64,000 nt of DNA from Selaginella moellendorffii. Its lineage: Eukaryota; Streptophyta; Lycopodiopsida; Selaginellales; Selaginellaceae. Each line of letters begins with the position of its first letter. Within the stretch, counting starts at the first letter, position 1. The stretch covers positions 1,635,775-1,699,774 of the forward strand of contig NW_003314274.1 in assembly GCF_000143415.4 (NCBI RefSeq), read 5' to 3'. The position numbers and the translations under genes are program-made. Under the pieces are notes generated by a model. It saw only the letters and a program-made list of their open reading frames with translations, was not told the DNA's origin and searched no databases. Shown piece after piece: positions 1-11,699 of the stretch.

Positions 1-2
1 TA

Positions 3-311
3 GAAGACGAGCTCACTATAGTCCGGAAAAACTACGAGGAAGCTGAGGAAAACAGGAGAAGGCAGAAGCAGGAATCTTTGGCCAGAATGAAAACTTTGAT
101 TGCAGAGATGGTTAAGATCTCACGGGCGAGATCTGAGAGAGAACTACAGGTTGCTGAATTATTGAAAGGTGCGAGCACAGAACAAACTCGTCGCCGCAAA
201 TTGCTACCAGCTGGAGGATTGCCATCTAGTGACAAGATGAAAGCCCTTCAAAGCTTTTTCTCCCTCATGAAGGACTTATTGTCACGGACGAAGGCGAGCG
301 ACGACAAGTAA
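3..311 (+). pseudogene. Coiled-coil gene fragment at window edge
   Basis: An open frame runs in from the left edge and ends at a stop near 311. The first ~65 residues are rich in Glu, Arg, Lys and Gln with heptad-like spacing, so a coiled coil is likely. The last ~35 residues (from about 200) are antisense to DNA that also lies beside the receptor kinase copies at about 2,715 and 3,735, so that part is probably not genuine coding. I do not recognise the parent gene. It occupies the place where SMC3 fragments stand in the two neighbouring repeat units, but I could not align it to SMC3. Treated as a fragment because it is partial and fused to repeat sequence. Confidence 0.3.
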
Positions 312-1090
312 TGAGGACGAAGAATCTCACACGTCTGCGATGTTGCATGGAAACGTCGTGCTTGCCGGTGAGAACATATTTCCTTTTTCGTCGATGGAAC
401 GTATCCTGGCTGTATATTTTCCAGCACTTCCCCCACCTGGCGCATACGCCTTTGTGCAAAGGAGAGCGGCATTATCACTCTGGTCCTGTGCACTGACACT
501 CAGTCGGGGATCCGGAACAAGTTGCGGTCCTTCCGCGTACGATCTGCCTTTTGCCCACCTGACGATATCGAGGTCTCCAAATTACCAGTAAGTATCGCTC
601 TTCGTGTTGACCCTTAAGGTATTCCGAGAGGTGGAGGACAGGTTTGAAAGAGACACGATGCATGCCTGGAGCAGTAGGAGCCTGCAACGCTGGTCATTTT
701 TCTCGTCGTTGCTCCCTTTGATTAGCTTTGTGATTCCAAAGTCTGCTAGTTTTGGTTTGTAGTCAGCGTCTAGCAGAATGTTGGCTGACTTGACGTCTCT
801 GTGCAGGAATGGCGAGGATCACTCTGATAGAGCTTGGAAGCGATCCTGTAGCGGCGGTTCCAGTCCAGACTTGTGACTCTTTCACTGTGTAAGACGTCTC
901 CCACGCTGTCATGTACTCGACGATGAGCAGGTCCGTATCAGAGTTCCAGCAGCAGCTTAACAGCCTGACAATTCTCCGGTGTCTCCAAAGTTCTGACTTT
1001 GTAGTCATCACCGAGGAGACCGGCCACTCCCGATAACGCTCTTCTCGTGATGACGGTTAACTTCGTGTGGAGCGAGGATGGCCAACAGAT
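200..1090 (-). pseudogene. LRR receptor kinase pseudogene, copy 1
   Basis: Degenerate partial copy of the intact receptor kinase at 3,817-6,841, same orientation. About 215-650 matches its 3' UTR and second exon; about 655-1,090 matches the catalytic part of its first exon, including the stretch encoding the HRD-loop and DFG region. Several small deletions and frame breaks are visible, and the LRR ectodomain and N-terminus are absent. With the fragment at 2,710-3,110 it shows that the kinase locus was duplicated in tandem and two copies decayed. No open frame long enough for a kinase remains. Confidence 0.8.
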
Positions 1091-1139
1091 GTGTTCTGAT
1101 ACCGCTTTCGAGTTTATGTAGCAGCCGAAATTTTTTCAC

Positions 1140-1915
1140 ATGAAATGCCACCTTCCGTGCATCAAGAACCAGATGATCCGTGTTTGGCTCCTTGGCAAAA
1201 ACGTCAAACGGACAATCTCAGTTCTGAACTTATGGCGCATGAGTTCCAGCCTCTCCAAAGCCTTTTGCACGTCCACCACAGCCTTCTCCTTGGAGACCGT
1301 GATGTTTGATTCTCCTCTTCGTGAGCTACAGTATAAGTCAGGGCACGCCACTGCTGCCAGAGTGAATACTTGTCTTCATCGTCAAAGATGAACGTAGGCA
1401 ACTCTTCAGTGGTGAAGCAATTGTCTTTCCAAGGCCCTCTCCATAAACTCTTCATTATTGTTAATCGCAGGTAACTTACAAGCCTGGTTCAAGTTGCTCC
1501 TCAGAGGTTTCTGGTTAGCCATATGCATGCAAAGAGATTCCGCGTACTCCGCCTTTTCCAATACTACAAGAATCCTGTCAAGCATAGTTTGGAAGATGAG
1601 CAACGTTCCGGGAGCTCAATCCCATCTGTAAGCAGCACGTCCTCCAATCTTGAGCCCCCCCCCCCCCCCCCCCCAGTCCTGCTTCCTAAATCTTGAGCAA
1701 CTGTAGAGGGGTTGTGGTTCCAGACACCAGCCAAAAACACTAAGCTCTTCACCTCACTGATGATCTTGTAGACATTGGTATTATGATTCTCAACCATTGA
1801 GTGGATGCAGCAATGGATGAGACTTAGAACCTCATGAGGAATTGTGAATTCATCCATCCGTGAATTGATCGAGTCGCTGCTGAGCCTTTTAAGCACGGCC
1901 GTGCTGGTACGCATT
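1140..1915 (-). pseudogene. Unrecognised gene relic, family X copy 1
   Basis: Three overlapping minus-strand open stretches (about 1,564-1,914, 1,406-1,603 and 1,136-1,455) sit in different frames but follow one another, as expected of one gene broken by frameshifts. A diverged second copy lies at 14,555-14,905 in the same orientation, sharing the segments with motifs NNEEFxERA, DDEDxxxxW and LERLxxxxHKF. A run of about twenty C (G on the coding strand) near 1,655-1,675 interrupts the first stretch. I do not recognise the protein family. The conservation of peptide motifs between the two relics supports a coding origin. Confidence 0.45.
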
Positions 1916-2034
1916 CATTCTATTAGATTTCTTTTTCTTGCCTTCTCTTGTGGAGTGCTTTGTTTTCTTCTCTCTCTCTCTCTAGAGAAATTTTCCACGG
2001 CGAGTTAGATTTTATTTATGGTGGTCTTCTTCCT

Positions 2035-2690
2035 TTTTCCAGCCTCAGCGACCTGTTCGAACTGAAGACAGACAAGAACTTCTTCATGTGCTTTAGGAAG
2101 TGTCCGCATTTGTTCTAATTTGACAACCATAAAAGTATACTTTCTCCGGTTGAATTTAACTAAATTGTCTTTCAAGGTCGACAACGAAGAAGTTCGCCTG
2201 AGGAGGACAATCGGTAGGAAGAAAGACGAGTAGTTTCTTGACAAAAAACATAGCACGTAAGTACACACATTAAAAGTCGGTACCAGGTGATGTTCTCTAA
2301 TGCAGGAAAACTCAAGATGAACCTCCTGGAAAGTGCCGGTTTTTCCAGGTCGAAGCCCAACTATGTTGTGCACTGCAGTAAGGCAAAGTGAGTTTCTTTT
2401 CCTTCTGCATAATTCATCTATCATTTAGTTGCCATGCCATTCTGAACGGCACTCAACTTATTCAAGACAGTGAATGTCTTGAATCTTATAAGGAGATCGG
2501 TGGCAAGAGCGAAAGGAGAGCCTCAAGATTGTGCAGGACACAGTTGAGCTCTAAATCGACATCTAGATCTGAAGTGTGTCTTACCTGAGTATTGTACAGA
2601 GCAAACAGATCACTGACCTTGTGCAATATATTGAAGAGAGGTTGGGGCTGAAGAAGGATCAGCAGCTAGATACACACAAGATTTGAAAAG
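2035..2690 (+). pseudogene. SMC3: SMC3 (cohesin) pseudogene fragment, copy 1
   Basis: Conceptual translation gives pieces typical of the N-terminal half of the cohesin ATPase SMC3. In order they are a stretch RTEDRQELLH (about 2,060), VDNEEVRLRRTIG and KKDE-stop-FLD (about 2,178-2,240), NLLESAGFSRSKPNYVV (about 2,315-2,370), RKESLKIVQDTVE (about 2,508-2,550) and YIEERLGLKKDQQLD (about 2,625-2,675). These follow SMC3 order. At least one in-frame TAG and several frame changes separate them, and intron-like gaps remain. SMC3 holds sister chromatids together in the nucleus; this copy cannot encode it. It abuts kinase pseudogene copy 2, which runs on the opposite strand. Confidence 0.8.
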
Positions 2691-2709
2691 GAGATTGGAA
2701 GAGGTAAGA

Positions 2710-3110
2710 ATCTGGGGAAGGAGGATTCCAATCTAACGACAAGTTAAAAGTCCTTCAGAGCTTATTCTCCATCTTGTTGTCACGGACGAAGGCGAGCGGA
2801 TGAAGACGAACGTTTGGGATGCTGCATGGAGACGTCCCAGACGTGCTTGCCGGTGACAACATTTCCTCCGTTGTGCATGGAGAGTAATAAGCTTCCGGTG
2901 GTCCTTTCGCTTGCAATCTGCCTTTACCCACCTGACGATGTCCAAATTCACTGTCAGCTGGCCTCTTAGGCCACCAAGTTCGGCAGGTTTTCTGGCAAGT
3001 GTTTGAACTCGTTGCCATCAAGCTGCCGTTGAGCCTGTTGGAAGAGAGGTTTGGTGGACTAGATGGTTGTCTTGCAGCATCAAACACATCAAACTTTTGC
3101 AATTCCAGGA
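2710..3110 (-). pseudogene. LRR receptor kinase pseudogene, copy 2
   Basis: Short collapsed copy of the 3,817-6,841 kinase. About 2,715-2,960 matches the 3' UTR and second exon. It then jumps near 2,960, inside the sequence encoding the conserved ...VDSEFG segment, straight into LRR-region sequence matching about 5,400-5,630. The kinase core and most LRRs were lost by this internal deletion. It is flanked on both sides by SMC3 fragments, like the intact gene on its left side. Confidence 0.8.
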
Positions 3111-3414
3111 TTTTACGTCAGGCTGTTCATTTTTGTCCTACCAGATCTGTATCTATGGAAACGGTGGCTTTTATTCTATGAAGGTAGTTCCTTGGCATTT
3201 GAGAAAGAGAACTGGAAGTGAATACCAAGATCCAAGGAGAGCATGCAGTTTTTGAGAGCATAGCTTTGCTGACTTACGGGTGTCCCAGACGAGCGGATGG
3301 AAAAGCATTTGGTGGAGCATTGGGATTATACCCTCATGGGTTGCATGAGATAAAGCACATTTTTCTCTATCTGCGGAAAAAATAATTTTGGCGACTTAGG
3401 TTAGTAGGGTTTGC

Positions 3415-3715
3415 CCATGGGCGCTGCTGGATTCATCAGAGTTTTCTTGCATTCAGCAACATCACCTGGTACTGCAGAAAAATACCTATCATTTAGGCAA
3501 TGGCGCTCAACTTATGTCTCAGATTGCATCACGAAAGTCTGTGAATCTTCGTAAGGAAATTGGTGCAAAAAGAGACAGGTAATACTATGTAGTAGGTGCA
3601 GGACATTGAAGAAAGGCTCAAGGTGGAAGAGAAAGAAGGGCTGAAGAAGTATCAGCAGCTAGATAAGCAGAGGAAATCTCTAGAGTATACGAGTTTCGAG
3701 ACAGAACCTGGAAGG
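3415..3715 (+). pseudogene. SMC3: SMC3 (cohesin) pseudogene fragment, copy 2
   Basis: A second SMC3 relic directly left of the intact receptor kinase. The clearest stretch is about 3,597-3,700, which reads VQDIEERLKVEEKEGLKKY and then QQLDKQRKSLEYT. This is the highly recognisable SMC3 segment just before the family's YTIYDKELHD motif. An upstream part (about 3,420-3,560) is a degraded version of the LLESAGFSR...KEIGG region. Its arrangement next to kinase 3' DNA repeats that at 2,035-3,110, so an SMC3-plus-kinase unit was the thing duplicated. Confidence 0.8.
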
Positions 3716-3816
3716 GGTAAGAGTTACGGGAAGGAGGATTGCCATCTAACGACAAGATGAAAGGCCTTGAGAGCTTTGTCTCCATCACGAAGGCGAGCGA
3801 ATGAAGACGAAGAACC

Positions 3817-6800
3817 TCACACGTATTCTGGGATGCTGCATGGAGACGTCGACCCAGACGTGCTTGCCGGTGAGAACATTTCCTCCTTTGTGCATGGAGA
3901 GTAACAAGCTTCGGGCTGTATTTTTTCCAGCATTTCCACCACCCGGCGCATCGTTGCTCTTTCCTCTGGAGACGCCTTTGTGCAAAGAAGAGCAACGTCG
4001 AGCAGCATTATCATCTGGTCCTGTGCACTGGCGCTCACTCGGGTATCCAGAACAACTTGCGGTCCTTTCGCTTGCACTATGCCTTTTACCCACCTGACGA
4101 TATCCAGGTCTCCGAATTCACTGTCAACTGGCCTCTTGCCTGTCACTAGCTCCAGCAGGACGACTCCAAAGCTGTAAGTATCGCTTTTCGTGCTGACCTT
4201 CAAGGTATAGGTGTACTCTGAGAGGTGGAGGACAGGTTTGAAAGGAATTAGCTTAGACATGATGCATACCTGGAGCAATGTAGCCGTAGGAACCTGCAAT
4301 GTTGGTCATTGTCTCGTCGTCGCTACCTTTGAGTAGCTTTGTGATTCCAAAGTCTGCTAGCTTTGGTTCGTAGTCAGCGTCCAGCAGAATGTTGGCTGAC
4401 TTGACGTCTCTGTGCAGGAGCGGCGGGGAGCAATCGTGATGAAGGTATGATAGAGCTTGTGCTGCTCTCAAAGCGATCCTGTAGCGGGTGTTCCAGTCCA
4501 GGTTCGCGACTTTCTTGCTGTGTAGGACGTCTCTCAGGCTGCCGTTCGGCATATACTCGAAGATGAGCAGGTCCGTATCAGCGTTCCAGCAGCAGCTTAA
4601 CAGCCTGACGATGCTGCGGTGTCTTATGTGGCCCAAAGTTCTGACTTCGGACTGGTACTGGTAGTCATCACCGAGGGAATGATCTGATCGTGATATCTGC
4701 TTCACTGCTAGAGAATGTCCGCTTGCCAGATCAACTCGATACACCTTCCCAGACCGGCCACTCCCGATAACGTTGTTCTCGTCGAGCTTCTCGATGACAG
4801 TTAACTCATTGAAGAACAACCTTTGGAACGATTTCACTTTCCAACGGGGTGGCTGTTTCACGAGCTTGAAGTGGCGCCAACAGATGCAGAGAGTGCCAGT
4901 GAGAAGCAAGACGACGGCTCCAACGATAACAACAACCGAGATCAGTGTAACCGAGAAGCGACTCTTACCGCTGTTGGCAGTTCTGCTGCTGCTGGTGGTT
5001 CTTGCATTGGAGCATGCCGAGTCTTGGCAGAGATCAGGATTTCCAAAGAAGCTATCAGCCGAAAAGCCTCGAGTCCAGCTCTCAGGAATACGGCCGCTCA
5101 AGTTGTTATTGGAGATGTTCAAGCTGGACAGCAGAAGATTTCCCAGAGCAGATGGAACGTCTCCACTCAAGTGGTTGTCGGAAAGATCCAGCATGTTGAG
5201 CCTGGAAAGGCTAGCCAGTGACGATGGAATCGAGCCAGACAGACTGTTTGCGGAGAAGTCAAGTGAACTGAGCTTCACGCAGTTTCTGATATCTGCTGGT
5301 ATAGCGCCGGACAGAAGATTGTGAGACAGATTCAAAACTTCCAAAGAGGCACAGCTCCCAATCTGGAATCCGGAGATTGCGTTATCCGAGGCCGTCAACT
5401 CGCTCAAGTTCGGCAGGTTTCCCAGCTCGTCCGGTAAACTTTCGAACTTGTTACCATCCAACCTCAGAATTCCTAGCTGTGCAGCGTTCTTGATATCGGA
5501 AGTCACACTGCCGTTGAGCCTGTTGGAAGAGAGCTCCAAGACGGTCAGGTTGGGGGAGGCCCAGAGCTTTGGCGGAACAGGGCCTTCGAGATGGTTGTCT
5601 TGCAGCCTCAATCGCACCCAGCTTTTGCAATCGCTGAAGCTCTCAGGAATTCCTCCCGACAGCATGTTGCCGTACAGGCTCAGGTTTTGCAGAGCATTTC
5701 CACCGCAGATGAAAGGTGGCACACCTCCGGTAAGTTTGTTTTGTGAGAGTGTGACGTAGCTGAGCCTGGCTTTTTTTCCTAGGGACTCGGGGATTTTGCC
5801 TGTCAGGTTGTTTGCGAATGCTGTGAATTCTTCGAGGTTTTCCAAATCCGCAAGACTTTCTGGGATGCTCCCTGTCAGGCGATTCAAGTGGAGATGAAGT
5901 ATCCGCAGATTTTTTATCCCTCCAACCTGTGTAGGAATGCTGCCAGTTAAAGCGTTCTCGGAGGCATCCAAGTCGGTAAGCAGCATGAGGTTGCCAATCT
6001 CATATGGAATCTGACCCGAGAGCTTGTTTTTGTAGAGCTCGAGCATCTTCAGCTTAGGAAGGTACATGAGCTCAACAGGAATGCTGCCGGTGAGATTGTT
6101 GGACTGGAGCTCGAGGTCTTCGAGCTCTTTTAAGGCACCTAGCTCGGGTGGAATGGTTCCAACGAGGCCGCAGTTAAACAGATACAGCCGGACAAGCCTT
6201 GTGAGATTGCCAAGCTCGGGAGGAATGGAGGCACGGAGGAGATTAATATTGGACGAGACGTCGAGAAAGGTGAGGTTGGAGAGACGGCCGAGGCTGGGGG
6301 TCAAGTTCGTGAAGAGATTTGCGCTGAGGACGAGCTCCTGGAGGGTGGTGGGAAGTTCTCCAAGAGCGTCGGGCATGGGTCCAGTGAAGGCATTGTAGGA
6401 GAGATCCAACCTGCGAAGTGGGAGATGACCGAGGATCATGGAGATGTTCTCCGGGAGTGGGCCGCGAAACCAGTTCTGGCTCAAGTCGAGATGGACGAGC
6501 TTGCTGCATCTCTCAAGCGAAGGGAAGGGCTGGTCGAAGTTGTTATAGGTGACTCTCACGCTGGTCAGATTTGGGAACTCACAGATAACTGGAGACATGG
6601 TCCCATTGAGCTGGAAGTGCTCCAAGTTGATCCCCACCACACCGTCGCCGCCATCGCATTCGATTCCCTTCCAGCTACAGACCTGCGGATTGGTAGAAGC
6701 GTTCCAGCTCTCTAGAACGTTGCGAGGATCGACGATGCCGCGCTTGAATTCCAGCAGGAGCTCCCGCTCGGTTGCTGCCCGAGTGAGTGGAAGAATGGCG

Positions 6801-6841
6801 ATGGCCAGGCAGAAGGCAAGGAGATCCCGGAGCCATTCCAT
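3817..6841 (-). CDS. LRR receptor-like kinase, subfamily XI type
   Basis: Single-pass plasma-membrane receptor kinase. CDS is complement(join(3817..4217,4270..6841)), about 990 aa with one 52-nt intron inside the kinase domain, just after the SYGYIAP segment; removing it restores SYGYIAPEYTYTLK. The start ATG at 6,841 opens a signal peptide (MEWLRDLLAFCLAIAIL). Then come a CSWKGIEC cap, about 20 leucine-rich repeats, a transmembrane segment and a Ser/Thr kinase. Key residues are present: GSGRSGKV loop, catalytic Lys in [13 protein letters not shown] and DFG. The intron position and sequence fit the HAESA/CEPR/CLAVATA1 group that reads small secreted peptides; the ligand cannot be told. An in-frame extension upstream of 6,841 has no signal character and was not used. 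Two decayed partial copies lie to its left. Confidence 0.93.
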
Positions 6842-7440
6842 GGATGGATGAGCGTCAAAGTCCTCACTAAAAGAGCGTGGGACTTGGACTAGCCGGCAGT
6901 TTTGACGAAAGAGAGCTTGTTTTTGTTTGCGTGATAATACTACTTTCTTTGCTTGTAATGGATGCATTTCTTCGAGAATTGTCGCCAATTTTCAGTCACA
7001 GGCGCCGAACGATCGGAGCTTGGCATCGGAGCGGGCAGCGCCAGTTAGTTCCCATTTGTTTGGCAGTGCCTTTTAGAATCGAAGATCGCAATGTAATGCT
7101 TCCAGGCGGAGAGAATGTGGCCGTTTGCTTGGATCTACTTGGTTATGAATAGCCAGAGCGGCATGATGGAGGACTACACTACAGCATTTACCTCAACAAT
7201 TCATTTTGTGTTTTGGGAGGTGCTTTAGAATGCTTGTCTTGAAAAGGGAAAGAGATGGTTTGGTGAAATCGTTTGGCAAGAAGACATCCCTCACTTACAT
7301 GCATCATTTATTATTCTTCCAACACGTCGCAGCACCAGGGAATCCATCGGTGCCTCACTTTCCCAGAGACACAAGGCCCAACCAAGTCACCAGCTCAAAT
7401 GACTCTTTAAATTACAGCTTATATAAAAGTAAATTCAATG
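6842..7440. other. Upstream region of the LRR receptor kinase
   Basis: Likely holds the promoter and 5' UTR of the minus-strand receptor kinase. I see no gene and no clear repeat here; base composition is ordinary until about 7,440, where the AT-rich island begins. Confidence 0.4.
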
Positions 7441-7499
7441 GGTCTTTGCACGTGTAAGGATATATTTAAAATATGCTTAGATATTTTAGGATATTCTAC

Positions 7500-7680
7500 C
7501 ATCTAATAGTTGTTATTCATCTTGTATTTTGTTAATAATTTATAGATTTTCTAATTTTTTAGTATATTCTAGTACATTTTATCATTTAATGGTTAAAATT
7601 TAAAAAGATTATTCTTGTATTTATAAATTATAAATATGTTTGTATATAATATAAACTTCCATTTGATCAATTGGATTAAG
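7500..7680 (+). repeat. Dispersed AT-rich repeat, copy 1
   Basis: Matches about 13,020-13,195 in the same orientation; both end in the segment catttgatcaattggattaa and share a tataaattataaa core. A shorter relative is at about 20,258-20,345. The two copies lie about 5.5 kb apart, near both ends of the island. Confidence 0.6.
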
Positions 7681-7687
7681 AATGTTT

Positions 7688-7722
<35 letters not shown>

Positions 7723-8649
7723 ATTTCATAATTATTTATTATGTTATTTTTCTGACTTTCAAGTGATAGCATATATAGGATGGGTGCTCTAGCCTGGAAA
7801 TTTGTCCCAACCTCACTACTATTACAATCAAAACATGATTGCATTTTGGTGGTGTGGTATGGTAGAGATTTCAGTAAACTTAGCAGTTATTAAAAGAAGT
7901 TGTTGCACATTACATTGTAGAAACACTTGGTTTTCTTTTTTTTCTTAATATTTTTATTATAATATATAGTTTAAAAAAATAATAACAAAAATTTATAATT
8001 ATGAAGATGGATTTCTTTTGTGGATTCAAGACATTTCTCAAAGGTTTAATCCGCAATGGCCATGTTTTGATTGATAGTTGGTTTAACTCCTTTTGCTCCT
8101 TCTACTATATATATAGCCTTTGTGTGTTTTTTTAAAAGTTAGTTTCAGAATGAATATATATGCTATGCATGTTTTGATATGTATCAAGTTATTTTTGCAA
8201 TTAACTAATAAGTTGTTAGAATTCTTTTTTTTTTTGTTTGCATATATGTTTATATTTAAGTTTAGCATTTGTATTTTGATTAAATATTATTTCCTACTCA
8301 TTTGGTGACACTCATGGGCCAATTCCATACTAGAACGTGCAATCCAGTAGTAAAGAGAAACTCAAAAAACTTAAAAACTTGCTAGCTTAATTCTTGCTAA
8401 TTCCAAGTGATTATAATATCTAAAATGGCATAAACAAGCATTACTCAAGCTCTCTATAATGGAACAATTACTTTATTTGAGCTACTCCACTCTTGAATAT
8501 ATGTTAGAAAACTCTTCAGGTAACTCCTTAATTTGGATGATGGATTTGATGGCTAAGCCATGACCTTTTCATCAAGATCTTACAACACTAGTAGTAACTT
8601 CATCCCAACTAAATTTAGTCTTTATGTTGCTATAGCTTGTTATAAGCTC

Positions 8650-9250
8650 CTTTTGGCTCTTCATATGCCAATTTGTAGTAAAGAGGGAATAAAACACTAA
8701 AAAGTGCTAAATGTCATAGATATGATTTTAGATATCAAAAAATATTTATTGACCAATCTTTATAGACACTCTCTTTTTATTGCCATAATAGCAAAAGATT
8801 GGTATAGTTAGTTCCCTTTATAGTTCTTAGTTGAGCTAGTTGATAAAATGGTTAATGCATGTGTATTTACATTGGATAAACATAAGGTAAGAACCCTTTT
8901 GTATTTTTTGTTGAGCATACTCAATTTGGTTTGAAACACTTGTATCATTGGGTTACACTTGTTAGTATCAAAAACCCTATAATATAAAGTCTAGTCCCTC
9001 AATATTGTTATATAATAGCTTACTATGTTTGCCCAAACACCCTCACTATCATGCTCTATATGTTAGTCCCATTTTAGTTCTATATGCTTTTTATTTTAAA
9101 TCTCTAGATTAGTTTAAGAGGCATATTTACAAAATGTAAAAAGAGTTTTGAATACCATAATGTTGTTCTTGCATCTTAATTCACAATCTACCACTATTCT
9201 ATATTTAATAAGTTTTCAAGCCTATCCCAAAAACTAACTTTAAATATAGT
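8650..9250 (+). repeat. Direct repeat of the AT-rich island, copy 1
   Basis: Diverged direct repeat with 10,600-11,130. The best matching part is about 8,960-9,245 against 10,865-11,125, sharing a run about a truncated LTR-like landscape: ataagctta/agtaccc-type words are absent, but phrases such as catgctctata, atttaataagtttt and atccca-aaactaact are kept in order. Confidence 0.5.
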
Positions 9251-10599
9251 CTGACACTGTTTTGCATGTAAAAGTTAAATATGGGGAGTTAATGCTTATA
9301 GAGGATATTGAGTGTATACCAAACTCTTGTTTTGTAGCATAACAAGTTTGGAATTCAACTCTAAATTCATGTGCACTGTAGTAACTATGGCAATATGCCC
9401 TATAAAGCTACTAAAAATCTAACTAGTGTTAACCATGGTGTTAAATTGTTACAATGCTAGCTATAGTATTAGATATGCACTAGCATGGTGTGCAACAAAG
9501 AAATGGATTAGCATCATAAAAAGAAATAAAACTATAGAAATGACTTAGTTTAGGTTTACTTTAAAAAATTAAGCCTCTTTAACTGTTTTATGTTTTTTTT
9601 TAAATTCCTTTTTTAACCCTAGTTTCTATAGTGGGTATTGATACTATACCATAATTACTCTACAGTTTCATATAAAAACATACATTCTAAACTTAATTCA
9701 TCCAACAACTTATATATACATAAATTTTTCTTATAAGTTTTAAAATAAGCTTGAATTTTTTTAAAAATTTATATATTTTACTATAAAATTGTGGAATAAC
9801 TTTTAAAGGTTGTTTGAGTCAATTATACAATTTAGTGTTTTCATTTAAAGCCTTTTGATTTGTGTTGAGTTAAATATGTCAAAGTAGATCAAGTTAGGCA
9901 ATACACTTACTCTAATAACTTTTAACAATACTCAATATTAACTACCACAACACTATAAAACATCACTTCATCCACTTATAATTAGATGTTCTTTAAGTCT
10001 ATTTTTCATAAAGGATGGTTTTGCTCTAATGAAAGTTAATGTTTTTGCTACTCATTCAAGGATAATGATTAAGACATAATTGTGGCTGTAAAGTTCATTA
10101 TTGAGTGCATGGACACACATATCATCAATATTTATATGTTCAAGGATAAAGACAAAGATGTGGGTGTGGGTGTGGTGTTCGCTATTAGGTGTAAGATGAG
10201 CTTAACCACATATATCATCAATGTTTCTTGGATTGACATCCTTCATTTCTTAGATGGAATAACATTCTATTAATGTTGTTGTTATGAAATGATTTAACAC
10301 AAAAGTTCTTTAGAGAAATAAAGAATTAAATGATTGAGTCTTTATGCAAATAAGTCAATAACCCACTATTGAAGGGTTTATATGGTACTAGTTCACCCAT
10401 TTATCTTTTATTATTTAGCATATTGCTATATATTACTATTTGAATTTACATCAAACTAATCTTCATTCTTTATAGTAATAATTATACACATGCATATATG
10501 TGGAACAAATAAACCTAATTGTGTATGTGGGTGATTACAAGCTTAAGTTTCAATTGTTGTAGGTAGTTCTCAATCAAGTTTTTGATTTCATTCAAACTC

Positions 10600-11130
10600 C
10601 AATACAAATGCACTTATAATGAATATAACTGTGGGTATTAAAAGTTACTTATTAGCAAGTCTTTTGGATATTCTTTTTTTATTACTACAACAACAAAAAA
10701 GTTGGTATTATTGGTTCTTTATCAATCCTTCTTGTTCAAATGCTAGCAAACTAGGCTTAACATTTATCTTTAGCCAAATAAATATAAGAAATGTGTTTTT
10801 TTGTTATCTATGTGTTTTTTGCTAGGCTTATCTTTTAATTTTCTTTTACTATATCTTGCACTAGCTTGACAAAAACCTTTATATATTAAGCACTAATCCC
10901 TAAATATCATTATGTGATAGGTTACTGTATCCACCAAACACCCAGCTAATATGCTCTATACTTGTTTGGTTTTATTAGCTATTTATAGATGGTGTTTAGA
11001 TCTATTAGTGAGGTATATTTATAAAATATAAATTTTTTTTTGAACACAACGGTATTGTTCCCATGTTTAAATTTGCAATTCCATATTTAATAAGTTTTTA
11101 TAATTATCCCAGAAACTAACTCTTAGAGGG
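10600..11130 (+). repeat. Direct repeat of the AT-rich island, copy 2
   Basis: Second copy of the 8,650-9,250 repeat, same orientation. It is followed immediately by the LTR-like piece at 11,130. Confidence 0.5.
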
Positions 11131-11645
11131 TTTACACCCAAATTGGACATAGAACAAAGACAAACACATCTAATAGGGAGCTAAACAATATCTCAAGTTG
11201 GTTAGCCACACCTAACCTACCCACCATTCCTACTATATATTTGGAACCTTTTTACAGCCCCTTGGCTATCACTTTAATTTCCATACCATGTTAGTTATTT
11301 ATATCCTCATGTTAGCCCATTGGTATGTTGAAATAATGCTAGATTTCATTTGGCTTTGTTTTACTTGATGGTCTTGGTATTGGGATGTTGGATGCTCTAA
11401 TATTATTTCTCGCACTCTTGCCCCTTCGCTTTGTAGTTATATATTTGGGAGTTATTCTATGCTTTAGTTCCTTTATTTTCTGGTTATATACTTGTTAATT
11501 TAGCTCTGTTCCTTCATTTAGTAGACTATTGCCTTGAAATTTAAATTTTGCTCTACTATCCTTAACCCATGTGTCCAAGGGTTACATTTCACTTTATGAT
11601 TATCCTATGGTAGCTCACTATAGGATAAAGGGTGAAAACATCTTT
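11130..11645. mobile_element. Decayed LTR-like fragments, rearranged
   Basis: Two pieces of the repeat found at 63,391-64,000. About 11,140-11,262 matches about 63,817-63,945 in direct orientation (shared cctactata-atttggaacc). About 11,265-11,640 matches about 63,391-63,810 in inverted orientation. Nearly all differences are C-to-T or G-to-A here. A hairpin remnant (tatcctat / ataggata, about 11,601-11,627) corresponds to the perfect hairpin at 63,401-63,427. No coding sequence remains. Confidence 0.65.
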
Positions 11646-11699
11646 GTGCAACTTGAAGAGCAATAAATTCTTGGTGGTAGCATATCATTATAGGCAACC

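Noticed and set aside
4253-6988. Longer receptor kinase start at 6,988
   Set aside because: The extra ~49 residues are polar and precede a proper signal peptide at 6,841, so they would block secretion; the stretch after the splice donor at 4,269 is intron.
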